A stretch of 64,000 nt of DNA from Roseivirga echinicomitans (GTDB lineage Bacteria; Bacteroidota; Bacteroidia; Cytophagales; Cyclobacteriaceae): the NCBI RefSeq assembly GCF_001592935.1, contig NZ_LRDB01000001.1, forward strand, positions 372,001-436,000. Reading direction: 5' to 3'. The translations under genes and the position numbers were made by a program. The notes below the pieces were generated by a model, which was not told the origin of the DNA, searched no databases, and saw nothing but the letters and a program-made list of their open reading frames with translations. This document shows positions 17,180-25,019 of the stretch, piece after piece. Positions within the stretch are counted from its first letter, which is position 1, and each line of letters begins with the position of its first letter.

Positions 17180-17317
17180 ACCTCTTTGCCTACATAAGAA
17201 ACTAGATAACTTCTCTATTTGTATTCAATTTTGGATGATCAAATTTCGGGATTCTTGTCTAGTCAACTCACCAGCCTCCTTGGTAAGGAAAATGACATCT
17301 TGAAGTAGTTACCGCCT
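17179..17317 (-). pseudogene. Decayed 5' copy of the inositol monophosphatase gene
   Basis: This 139-bp stretch aligns along its length with 15151-15289, the first 46 codons of the intact gene; shared blocks include GATGATCAAATTT and ATGACATCTTGAAGTAGTT. By eye identity is about three quarters. The start codon is lost (CAT became CTT-like sequence), and a one-base deletion in the codons for RKFDH breaks the frame. It is a relic of a duplication of the gene's 5' end. Confidence 0.85.
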
Positions 17318-17385
17318 TGAATTATATGAATGGAATCTATATGGAGGATAATAAATGAGTAATTTCAAGAATACATTCACAAGCC

Positions 17386-18165
17386 ATGAACTACCTTCTC
17401 AGTTTTCTCGTATTCTCAATACTTTGCTCATGTCAGCCAAAAGAGCTGCCCAAAAACGAGGTGATCATTATGGGGATGATCCACGGTGGACACAGCACCA
17501 ACCCTAATTATAACATTGAAGTCGTAAAACAACTTATTCGTGAGATTGACCCGGACTTTATTCTAACAGAATTACCTCCTGACCGATACCCTGTAGCACG
17601 TAAAGAGTTCGATGAACTAGACACCATTATGGAGTCGAGGGTACGTGTTTTTCCTGAGTATGTAGATGCTGTTTTTCCTTTGACCCGAGAAATGGATTTC
17701 GAAATTATTCCTACTGCAGGATGGACCAAACCCATGAATGACTTTAGAAATAAAAGGCTGCGTGAAATTCAGGCCGATACGGCTTGGACTGAGCGATGGG
17801 CAGAATACCAAGCAGCTGGCAGAAAATCCAGCGAAGCATTGAAAGCCGCAGGAGACTCAAACGACCCCTATTTCATTAATTCTGATGCATATGATGCTGC
17901 CAACGAAATTCGGTACGAGGCTTATAACCGCATTCTTAATGATGAATTGCTCTTGGGCGGTTGGGACAACATTAACATAGCTCATTACTGGAACATTGAA
18001 AAAGCACTGAACGAGCACAAGAATGAGGGAAAACGATTTTTAATAACTTACGGTGCAGGCCATAAAGGTTGGTTTTTACGTGAGCTTCACAAACGTGATG
18101 ACATTAAAATTATTGAGATGAAGCCTTATTTAGACAAGGTGCTAAAAGACAAAGCCAGCAAGTGA
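17386..18165 (+). CDS. TIKI/TraB-like lipoprotein, function unknown
   Basis: A 259-residue lipoprotein (hydrophobic start, lipobox Cys in FSILCSCQP near 14-16). The body begins IIMGMIHGGH and has DFILTELPPDR and, near the C-terminus, ITYGAGHKGWFLRE. The two Gly-x-x-His segments and the ELPP element recall the TIKI/TraB/DUF5694 group of putative metallo-hydrolases, but I am not certain of membership. It overlaps the convergent FGase-like gene by 24 nt. Confidence 0.6.
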   Translation: MNYLLSFLVFSILCSCQPKELPKNEVIIMGMIHGGHSTNPNYNIEVVKQLIREIDPDFILTELPPDRYPVARKEFDELDTIMESRVRVFPEYVDAVFPLTREMDFEIIPTAGWTKPMNDFRNKRLREIQADTAWTERWAEYQAAGRKSSEALKAAGDSNDPYFINSDAYDAANEIRYEAYNRILNDELLLGGWDNINIAHYWNIEKALNEHKNEGKRFLITYGAGHKGWFLRELHKRDDIKIIEMKPYLDKVLKDKASK

Positions 18166-18837
18166 CTCACTGAGCAAATACTTAATAGAATCTAACTCCT
18201 TATTAAAGAAGAACTTTTGATTGACTTCGATTTCGATGCCTGAGTAACTTTTAACCCCAAACTTCTTGCGTAAAGTGGTGGTAAAACCATCGTCAGTACC
18301 TTTGTAGGGTTCGTTCAGGTCGATGGTAAGCAAGGGCGCTAACCCCCGAAGTTTCTCGGTCAATTCCAGCGCAATCTTGTTTTCCAACCTTCTTTTGGGG
18401 TCGAAGAGAATACCGATATCGGTAGGGCGTTTTTTGCCTTCCCAAACAGGCGTAAACGAGTGTATGGAAAAATGAGCTACTTCCTTTTTGTCCTCTGTTT
18501 CTCTTTTAATCCAATCGGTTACTGCATTTCGGTAAGGGCGATAGTATTTATTCAGCAGAAACTGCTTTACCGAAGGCTCTAGGTCAATCGTGAATTCACT
18601 AAAGAGATGAGGGTGGTTTAAAGACCTATTCACCTCTACCAATAAACGCGAAGTGGGGTGCAGAAAAACAGGGGCGGCCAATTCAATTCCAAGGTAGCTG
18701 GCAAGAATAGCAGCACCAGGGTCCCAACCCCGGTGCGACTCCAACGCCTCTTTCCCTCTTTTAAATAAATATTTATAATTCTCAGGCAATTCGTTGCCTG
18801 CATGTTCGCAGGTAATTAGAATGCTCCTTCCAGACAT
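18142..18837 (-). CDS. N-formylglutamate amidohydrolase (FGase)-like protein
   Basis: A 231-residue member of the FGase family, zinc-dependent amidohydrolases. Family elements are ITCEHAGNELP at the N-terminus, SHRGWDPGA near 35, PTSRLLVEVNRS near 62, HFSIHSFTPVW near 125 and IEIEVNQKFF near the end. There is no histidine-degradation operon here. It is the last gene of a four-gene set with C39-like peptidase, RimK-like ligase and GCS2, and overlaps GCS2 by 22 nt. In that setting it more likely cleaves an amide made by the ligases than N-formylglutamate. Confidence 0.88.
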   Translation of the reverse strand: MSGRSILITCEHAGNELPENYKYLFKRGKEALESHRGWDPGAAILASYLGIELAAPVFLHPTSRLLVEVNRSLNHPHLFSEFTIDLEPSVKQFLLNKYYRPYRNAVTDWIKRETEDKKEVAHFSIHSFTPVWEGKKRPTDIGILFDPKRRLENKIALELTEKLRGLAPLLTIDLNEPYKGTDDGFTTTLRKKFGVKSYSGIEIEVNQKFFFNKELDSIKYLLSESLAGFVF

Positions 18838-20081
18838 GGATCAAACATTTGGTTGTTTTCCAAACAGTCAGTCAATTCACGATACACCATTTTTAAATTG
18901 CTGTGCTCGTAGTTGTCGTTGGTGCTGGCCAAAATTCTACTGGCCAAAGTGCCTTGATCTAGAATTTTATGAATTTGCTCGTACCAAGGTTCAAGCCTTT
19001 CAGGATACATCACATGTAAATTGATCAGCATTTTTCTCCAGAAATCACCAGCGGTTACTTCCTCATAAGGGTTAAAACCAAAGGCTTTTAGATATTCCTT
19101 GTCGTTGATTACAGTGTTTTCACCATGCCGAATTACTCCCTTGAAAATGGCTTGTAAATCCGTGGTTTTAAACTCATGCTGCACTTCTGTAGTCATGATT
19201 TTTTCCTCCGTAAGCATTTGCAAAAAGACAATGACCAAGTTGGCAATGGCCAAATCCGCAGCAGGGCATTCTTGAATATCAATGATCCTGATTTCAATCG
19301 CTCCACGATCGAAACGAGCAATTGCACCACGAGAATTCAACCAAATCGGGTCTAAAATTCCATCTGGATCATGCGGAGCAATGTCTTGTTCAATTTGGCT
19401 GTAAATGTACTTTCTGTAAGTCCTCTTTGAGAAAATAGCTTCCGGAATCACCTTCCCCGTAAGGGAAGGAATGATCTTTTGGTTGTTCTGGTAGTAATCC
19501 AAACGCTTGTCTAAAAAGTTGGTAAACTTACCCCCAATAATAGGCGAACTGGCCGATAAGGCTGGCAGCAAAGGCAATATCAAACGAATGGCGCCATGAA
19601 GTTTTGAGAACTCCTCATCGTCATAAAAGGGCAAGTTAATGTGCGTGCTTTGCAAGTTGCTCCAGCCATGACCTTTGCAGTTGAAAATCCTGTCGTAGGC
19701 AGCATAAATTTCACCATTGTCATGCGTCCAACGGAAGGATTCATTTTCAGGATCCATCCAAGGATGCGCAGCCGTTGGCATTAATCGCGCATGAAAAGTG
19801 CTCAAGAGCTCATTCATTTGCTCAATGGCTTCTTGAAAATCTACGCCCAATTGCACCAAGTCTTTGGTTGGGTAAGAGCATTTAAGTTCTAGCACGTGCA
19901 AAGCCAATTCGTTGGACCATGTTACTGGCCCCATGTTTATTTCTCCGGTATATTCTCCGGTCAAAGATTTGAACACCTCGTCTGCGATTGGCTTCACATT
20001 GAGGGTTTCTATATCCACAATCATGTATTCCAGCTCTATTCCAAATGCTTCGAATAGATGCAGGCGGTTCGTGTTGCTCAT
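18816..20081 (-). CDS. Glutamate-cysteine ligase type 2 (GCS2)-like carboxylate-amine ligase
   Basis: A 421-residue member of the glutamine-synthetase-fold GCS2 family, which forms an amide between a glutamate-like carboxylate and an amine using ATP. Visible elements are FGIELEYMIVD near 10, NELALHVLELK near 55, NLQSTHINLPF near 147 and RGAIEIRIIDIQECPAADLAIA near 265-285, the last in two ATP/metal-binding blocks. It starts 5 bp after the RimK-like gene. Whether the product is a gamma-glutamyl dipeptide or a modified peptide cannot be told. Confidence 0.85.
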   Translation of the reverse strand: MSNTNRLHLFEAFGIELEYMIVDIETLNVKPIADEVFKSLTGEYTGEINMGPVTWSNELALHVLELKCSYPTKDLVQLGVDFQEAIEQMNELLSTFHARLMPTAAHPWMDPENESFRWTHDNGEIYAAYDRIFNCKGHGWSNLQSTHINLPFYDDEEFSKLHGAIRLILPLLPALSASSPIIGGKFTNFLDKRLDYYQNNQKIIPSLTGKVIPEAIFSKRTYRKYIYSQIEQDIAPHDPDGILDPIWLNSRGAIARFDRGAIEIRIIDIQECPAADLAIANLVIVFLQMLTEEKIMTTEVQHEFKTTDLQAIFKGVIRHGENTVINDKEYLKAFGFNPYEEVTAGDFWRKMLINLHVMYPERLEPWYEQIHKILDQGTLASRILASTNDNYEHSNLKMVYRELTDCLENNQMFDPCLEGAF

Positions 20082-20086
20082 TTTTC

Positions 20087-21535
20087 TTATTTCATTTTTA
20101 TGCGCTCCAGCATAATTTCCATGATGCGTTCGTAGAGCTTGTTCTTGATAACCCTATCTTCCACACCCGAATCAATGTTCGGGTTGTCGTTTACTTCTAT
20201 TACATAAAATTTGCCATTCACTTCCTTGATATCTACTCCGTAAAGTCCGTTACCAATCAGTTTTGTAGCCTTTAACGCCGTTTGTAATAAGCCCACCGGA
20301 GCTTGCTCTACCGCCAAGGTGTCGGCATTACCCTCCACATGCTTGTCGCCTTCTTTCCAGTTTACAATTTGCCAATGGTCGCGCGCCATGTAATAGCGGC
20401 ACACATAAAGCGGCTCGTTATTGATAATTCCCACTCTCCAGTCGAAAGGCGTTGGCATAAATTCTTGCGCAATCAGTAATTCCGACCCTTTGAAAAAGCC
20501 CTTTAAAAGCGCTTTCAATTCCACTTCATTTTTCACCTTTTTCACGCCTCTTGAGAAAGCGCCATCAGGTTCTTTTAGAATGAAAGGGAACTGCAATTTC
20601 TCAGTGTCAGGCGTTGAGTTATCTTTTGAAATGATCGTGGATTTCGGCACAGGGATTTTGTTGCTAGTCATCAACTCGTTCAAATACACTTTGTTGGTGC
20701 ATCTCAAAATCGACATTGGGTCATCAAAAACCACCAAGCCTTCGGCTTCTGCTTTTTTGGCAAAGCGGAAAGTGTGGTTGTTTACGTTCGTGGTTTCCCT
20801 TATGAAAAGCGCATCGAACTGGGTAAGTCTGGCGTAATCGTTTTTGGTAATTATTTCCGTATTGAAACCCGTTTTTTCCGCAGCTTTTACAAACTTCTGT
20901 AATGCTTTAGCATCTGATGGTGGGTTGTCATCTTCTGGATTCACCAAAATAGCCAAGTCGAATTTTCTTCTTGGATTGCTGGTTCTCACTACCATTTTCT
21001 TGGTAAGGAAAAGACCCAGTTGTTCACTTAAAGTAATGCGTTCTTCTTCATTTAAGTCATGAATGTTGAGTGGCTTCAATAGCTCCAAAGCCCACTTTTC
21101 CTTCTTTACAAAAACCACTTTTAAGATTGGCGTTTGGAAAAGGTTGAAGAGCAAAAGGCCGAGTTTGCCCGTGTGGGCACTGCCGGTAAAGCCAAAATAT
21201 ATCCTTAGTTCAACCTTAGTTTCGGTACTTCCTTTAAAGGTCTTTTGAATCACTTCATCAAAGTCTTGCGCATCGTCCTTGATCATGGCTGGGTAGCGGA
21301 AGTCTTGAATGGTGGAAGCTTCTGGCAATACTTTGTGGTTTCTAGCTTCCGCTAAAAGCGACACATAGTATCCCGTGCTTTGATATTGGTATGATTTGCA
21401 AAGGTTAATTACCTTGACCTTGTTCAGGTGTCTTAAACCTTCGTTTGCAAAGTATTCTCTGGCGGAAATAACCTCTACGCCAGGGATATTAAAATTCCAT
21501 TTCTTTGGGTTCTCTGTAACTATTAGTTTCGACAT
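20087..21535 (-). CDS. RimK-like ATP-grasp ligase with N-terminal RLAN-type domain
   Basis: A 482-residue protein. Residues about 1-180 are the RimK-like ATP-grasp N-terminal domain (SAREYFANEGLRHL, YYVSLLAEARNHKVLP). Residues about 200-480 are an ATP-grasp ligase: DALFIRETTN, IPVPKSTIIS, FPFILKEPDGAFSRGV as the nucleotide-binding segment, and YGVDIKEVNG...VIEVNDNPNID as the metal-binding end. RimK relatives add amino acids, often glutamate, to protein or peptide C-termini. Its start overlaps the stop of the C39-like gene (TAATG), indicating translational coupling. Confidence 0.9.
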   Translation of the reverse strand: MSKLIVTENPKKWNFNIPGVEVISAREYFANEGLRHLNKVKVINLCKSYQYQSTGYYVSLLAEARNHKVLPEASTIQDFRYPAMIKDDAQDFDEVIQKTFKGSTETKVELRIYFGFTGSAHTGKLGLLLFNLFQTPILKVVFVKKEKWALELLKPLNIHDLNEEERITLSEQLGLFLTKKMVVRTSNPRRKFDLAILVNPEDDNPPSDAKALQKFVKAAEKTGFNTEIITKNDYARLTQFDALFIRETTNVNNHTFRFAKKAEAEGLVVFDDPMSILRCTNKVYLNELMTSNKIPVPKSTIISKDNSTPDTEKLQFPFILKEPDGAFSRGVKKVKNEVELKALLKGFFKGSELLIAQEFMPTPFDWRVGIINNEPLYVCRYYMARDHWQIVNWKEGDKHVEGNADTLAVEQAPVGLLQTALKATKLIGNGLYGVDIKEVNGKFYVIEVNDNPNIDSGVEDRVIKNKLYERIMEIMLERIKMK

Positions 21536-22266
21536 TACTGGTTTTTATCTCTTGGTTCAATAATTAATAAATTGGCATCGTAGGTGACTATGCCCAACAT
21601 AATCGCATTGATCAGGCGGTGGATTTCTACTTTGTAGTGTTGCTCACCGTTGTTCATGGGGTTGTTCTTTAGCGGGTCGGCAATTGACACCATTCCCGTT
21701 TCTTCAGAATAACCATTCAGTACCACAAAGTGACCCACTGGTAGACCTCTCAAATCGTCATATTCGGTTACCGTTTCACCAATTTCACGTTTGCTGCCAT
21801 ACAAATAGGTGGCACTTAAGCCTGTTAAAATTGGTTGCTTCGCGAAGAGGAATTTCTTGATCAAATCAGGACTTAAATCTTGAAATTTTATTTCTCCACC
21901 ACGCTTCAGAAACTTCATATAGGCCACAGATGCAAATTGAATTCTGCGCTGTGGTTTATATTTCTTTTGCAGTTTCAACTTCTGAAGCAAATCCGGCTGT
22001 TCTTCTTCAAACCATGATGGATCAAACAGGTTGAGGTTATAGGTGTAAAGTGTGGCTTTGTAACCGCGCTTTAATGCATGGTTGCCTAAGTTTACCGCTA
22101 ACGTTCCTCCACTTTTCAGCTCTTTTACCTCCCCAATAACATCTGTTAATGGGCTGTAATCGTCATAGTATTGATATACCGCTTGCAAACAAGTGGGACC
22201 ACAAGTGGAGTCCGTTGGCTGCGGAAGCATATCAATACCAAACCATGCTTTATCTAAAACGATCAT
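21535..22266 (-). CDS. C39-like cysteine peptidase
   Basis: A 243-residue papain-fold C39-like peptidase. The nucleophile is in DSTCGPTCLQAVY near 22, the histidine in LPVGHFVVLNGYSEE near 178, and the aspartate in SIADPLKNNPM near 197. Unlike ABC-exporter peptidases it stands alone, with no transporter and no signal peptide, so it is probably cytoplasmic. It is the first gene of the ligase operon and would be suited to trimming a peptide before or after ligation. Confidence 0.85.
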   Translation of the reverse strand: MIVLDKAWFGIDMLPQPTDSTCGPTCLQAVYQYYDDYSPLTDVIGEVKELKSGGTLAVNLGNHALKRGYKATLYTYNLNLFDPSWFEEEQPDLLQKLKLQKKYKPQRRIQFASVAYMKFLKRGGEIKFQDLSPDLIKKFLFAKQPILTGLSATYLYGSKREIGETVTEYDDLRGLPVGHFVVLNGYSEETGMVSIADPLKNNPMNNGEQHYKVEIHRLINAIMLGIVTYDANLLIIEPRDKNQ

Positions 22267-22413
22267 GTATTTTTCTACCTTTAATACTCCTTTGACGAAG
22301 GCTTAATTAAAAGTCACTTTTGGGAGGGAATTTATGAGATAAAAGCGCTGTTGTTGGGGTCAAGTAGACGCAATCTCAACAACCTTTAAGCCGCACTTTT
22401 AAGTTAGAACGAT

Positions 22414-23007
22414 ATGAAATTTTCAATAGAAGAAACCAATAAGCTGCTCCGAAACCGCAGGTCGATATATCCAGCCATGTATTCTGAAGTGCCCGTGGAT
22501 GACGCCATCATCAAAGAGATGCTTGAGAATGCCAATTGGGCACCTACCCATAAACTTACCGAGCCTTGGCGCTTTGTGGTTTTCAAAGGGGAAGGCTTGA
22601 AGAAACTGGCTACTTTTCAATCGGAGTTATACAAAGAATTGGCGACCAAGGCTAGCAATTTTGACGCCTCTAAATTTGAGAAGTTGGCGACAAAGCCATT
22701 ATTGGCTTCGCATATTATTGCTATCGGCATGAAGCGCGAGCCCAATGTATTGGTGCCAGAAATTGAAGAAATTTCGGCTGTGGCCTGTGCGGTGCAAAAC
22801 ATGTATTTAACAGCTACTGCACATGGCATTGGTTGTTATTGGGGCTCGGGTGGAATTACTTATAAAGAAGAAGCCAAAAGCTTTTTTGGCTTGGGTGCCG
22901 AAGATAAACTACTTGGCTTTCTCTATGTAGGAAACTTAAAAACAGATAAATGGCCAGCAGGAAAGCGCGGACCAATTGAAGAAAAAGTGAGTTGGGTAGA
23001 AAGCTAA
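22414..23007 (+). CDS. Nitroreductase-family flavoprotein
   Basis: A 197-residue FMN-binding nitroreductase-like protein of the YdjA type. It begins with the FMN-binding LLRNRRSIYPAMY, followed by NANWAPTHKLTEPWRFVVF near 45 and HGIGCYWGSGGITY near 142. It is a cytoplasmic NAD(P)H-dependent reductase of unknown substrate. It is divergent from the peptide-ligase operon and followed immediately by a strong hairpin. Confidence 0.9.
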   Translation: MKFSIEETNKLLRNRRSIYPAMYSEVPVDDAIIKEMLENANWAPTHKLTEPWRFVVFKGEGLKKLATFQSELYKELATKASNFDASKFEKLATKPLLASHIIAIGMKREPNVLVPEIEEISAVACAVQNMYLTATAHGIGCYWGSGGITYKEEAKSFFGLGAEDKLLGFLYVGNLKTDKWPAGKRGPIEEKVSWVES

Positions 23008-23014
23008 ATATGTC

Positions 23015-23047
23015 AACCCTCCAAGGGTTTGAAACCCTTGGAGGGTT
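23015..23047. terminator. Perfect 16-bp hairpin between convergent genes
   Basis: Arms 23015-23030 and 23032-23047 are perfect reverse complements around a central G, followed on the plus strand by a T-run. It probably terminates the nitroreductase gene and, from the other side, the methyltransferase. A 25-base core recurs exactly at 56828-56852, so it is also a dispersed palindrome. Confidence 0.8.
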
Positions 23048-23062
23048 TTTTCTCTTCGAAAA

Positions 23063-23752
23063 CTAAAAAATCAACTGCCACCTAAAAGCCCACATCCAGC
23101 GCAACTTGAAAAACGGAATTTCGGCTTGATTCATGATTTTCTCTAGTTCTGCTTTTTTGAAGGCCCGCCTTACCGAAAGCGGAGCATCGTTCTTTACCAT
23201 TTCAGATTTGGAGAAAAAGCGAGTCAGCCATTTGATTAAAAACTCGGCCAAACCATGGCGATGCAAATCATTAATAACGGTTCCTTTTTTTGCTTGAGTC
23301 TTAAACTGATTGAAAATATTGATGAGTTGTTCATCGGTAAAGTGGTGTGTAAAGAGCGTACAAAGAATAACATCGAATGGCCTTTCTTTAAATTCTTCTG
23401 AAAAAATATCACACACTTCGAAACGGATGTTCGGGTAGGCTTTACAGTTATCAATGGCATATTCCACAATTGCAGGATTGGCGTCAAAGCCTATCAATTC
23501 AACTTCCAGTTTTCTCCGTTTAGCCCATTGTGCAACGAGCTTCAGCATATCTCCTCCGCCACAACCCAAATCAGCAATCACGAGTTTCTCCTTGGTTTTT
23601 GACCGAACAAGCTGATCCAAACCATTAATCGTCACAAAGTTTCCACCGAGCCATTTATTGATGGTTTCAAGCTCCTTTAGCGTCTGAGGAATTACTTCGC
23701 CTGAGGCCTCAAGGTCATCCATTAATTCTTCTTCGTATGATCGGTTGCTCAA
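23063..23752 (-). CDS. Class I SAM-dependent methyltransferase of the type III PKS locus
   Basis: A 229-residue methyltransferase with SAM motif I VIADLGCGGGDMLK near 75, acidic loop ELIGFDANP near 100, and DVILCTLFTHHF near 130. In many Bacteroidota a close relative follows the type III PKS gene, and it would be expected to methylate the aromatic polyketide. Here it is separated from the PKS by the BamE-like gene and a 2.9-kb insertion. It starts 26 bp after the BamE-like stop. Confidence 0.85.
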   Translation of the reverse strand: MSNRSYEEELMDDLEASGEVIPQTLKELETINKWLGGNFVTINGLDQLVRSKTKEKLVIADLGCGGGDMLKLVAQWAKRRKLEVELIGFDANPAIVEYAIDNCKAYPNIRFEVCDIFSEEFKERPFDVILCTLFTHHFTDEQLINIFNQFKTQAKKGTVINDLHRHGLAEFLIKWLTRFFSKSEMVKNDAPLSVRRAFKKAELEKIMNQAEIPFFKLRWMWAFRWQLIF

Positions 23753-23778
23753 TGTGTTATTTTAAAGGTCAATATTTT

Positions 23779-24099
23779 TCATTCAAAGTAGACAATCCTT
23801 TTTACTATCCCCAACGAGTCGAAATGGACAAAAATACCATCAGATGAAAAAGCTGGCGGCTGATAATAGAACCTAGTAATATTGTTCTCTGAACCATAAT
23901 CACTTCTTGCGTCAGGCTCACCCATTATTTTCTTCACCTGCAATGAGTCCATTCCTATTTCCAGCTTTTCGGAGTTGATCACATTTTCTTTGCCTTTTCT
24001 GGCAGCGGCACTCCATTCTGTAAAGTAGAAGAACACTAAAACCAACAGAGAAACTAAAACGCCAATAAATATGAAAACCTTTTTCCTTACCCTAAACAT
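23779..24099 (-). CDS. BamE/SmpA-like membrane-anchored protein
   Basis: A 106-residue protein: N-terminal helix VFIFIGVLVSLLVLVFFY, then a small SmpA/BamE-like domain with LEIGMDSLQVKKIMGEPDA and the closing strand GIVKRIVYFE. A longer frame from 24162 runs backwards through the PKS repeat and is not plausible. The ATG at 24099 overlaps the stop of the orphan PKS end as TAATG, which shows that this gene was translationally coupled to the PKS before the insertion. Confidence 0.72.
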   Translation of the reverse strand: MFRVRKKVFIFIGVLVSLLVLVFFYFTEWSAAARKGKENVINSEKLEIGMDSLQVKKIMGEPDARSDYGSENNITRFYYQPPAFSSDGIFVHFDSLGIVKRIVYFE

Positions 24100-24261
24100 T
24101 AAACTATTTCTAACACCATCGACTCCAAAGTAAGGCCGGGGCCAAAGGCTACGGAAAGACAATGCTCGCCTTTTGTAGGCTTTTCTTCCATCAACTTTTC
24201 TAACACAAAGATTAAAGTGGCAGAAGACATGTTTCCATAATTCTGGAGCACCTCATAGGCA
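24099..24261 (-). pseudogene. Orphan 3' end of the type III PKS gene
   Basis: This stretch carries the last 50 or so codons of the type III PKS in the right frame and ends in its own stop at 24101-24099, with terminal residues ESMVLEIV rather than the ESMVLGV of the intact gene. It lacks any start and begins abruptly at 24261 in unrelated sequence with a TGA upstream in frame. It is identical to 27055-27201 over 147 bp, so it cannot be old. It looks like the original end of the gene, displaced by the inserted cassette. Confidence 0.9.
24115..24261. repeat. 147-bp perfect direct repeat, left copy
   Basis: Identical base for base to 27055-27201. Identity stops sharply on both sides. The two copies are 2940 bp apart and flank the peptide/propeller cassette. 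The repeat is the 3' part of the type III PKS gene without its last few codons. Confidence 0.97.
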
Positions 24262-24284
24262 AAGGCCTGTATTCATTAAGAAGC

Positions 24285-25019
24285 TTATTTACCTACAACA
24301 AGATAATCTAACTCTTTAACTCCCTTTTTTAATGCCAGACCATAATTTTTCTGTAAGAAATCATGAAGTTTTTCACCTGAAAGGCCTTTGGGTATACTAA
24401 AGGCAAAAACTCCTTCAAATGGTTCTGCAAACACATAATCACTTAAATAGTGTTTTGCCAACACAAGGCCGAGGTAATTAATGTCACCAATAATATGCAA
24501 GGTTTCTTTGTCCATTGATACACTTTTCACTACACCAATAGGAACATCTATACCCATTAAAGAAGTGATTATACTTTCATTTACGATCGTAATCTCCCAC
24601 ACTTCTGCTGGAACCTTTTCTTCTTTCAATACATACCCCAACTTCTTCATTATTTGCTTAGAAACATCGAGGCCTATGTCATTCATTATCGTCATTTCAG
24701 AGGTTTTCAATTCTAAAAAGTATAGATCCTTAGAGCGAAAAACCTTAGTCTTGATAAATTTACCCGGGTTTAGTTCAGTTAAAATTTTAGAAATGTCACC
24801 TCCTACTTTGAGTAAATTACTGCCTTTACTCAAGCTCGTATTCGTAACTCCTTTTTGATCGAATTTATATAGTTTGAGGTCATAGCCTTCTTCTTGGTGA
24901 TTAAGAATTAGGCTCATTTCTGCAACGGGCATCTGGTCTATATCAATGTTTTGACCTGTGAGCGAATGAGATACCAATAAAAGAAGTGTAAATGCCAGAG
25001 TTTTTTCAACGTTTTTCAT
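24285..25019 (-). CDS. Secreted protein of unknown function in the peptide cassette
   Basis: A 244-residue protein with a signal peptide (TLAFTLLLLVSHSLTGQ). Its body alternates strands and helices and ends KLHDFLQKNYGLALKKGVKELDYLVVGK. That end has the feel of DUF3738-type proteins, in which two related half-domains each finish with an LxxxxGLxL segment; the first half shows a matching KQIMKKLGYVLKEEKV. I am not sure of the family. It overlaps the propeller gene stop by 4 nt (ATGA) and is the last gene of the cassette. Confidence 0.65.
   Translation of the reverse strand: MKNVEKTLAFTLLLLVSHSLTGQNIDIDQMPVAEMSLILNHQEEGYDLKLYKFDQKGVTNTSLSKGSNLLKVGGDISKILTELNPGKFIKTKVFRSKDLYFLELKTSEMTIMNDIGLDVSKQIMKKLGYVLKEEKVPAEVWEITIVNESIITSLMGIDVPIGVVKSVSMDKETLHIIGDINYLGLVLAKHYLSDYVFAEPFEGVFAFSIPKGLSGEKLHDFLQKNYGLALKKGVKELDYLVVGK

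Noticed and set aside
17386-18837. Erythromycin esterase-like reading of the 17386 gene
   Set aside because: The GxxH segments and length suit the TIKI/TraB group better, and no esterase motif is visible.
23779-24162. Longer 127-codon version of the BamE-like gene
   Set aside because: The extra 21 codons lie out of frame in the PKS repeat; the ATG at 24099 overlapping the PKS stop is a better start.
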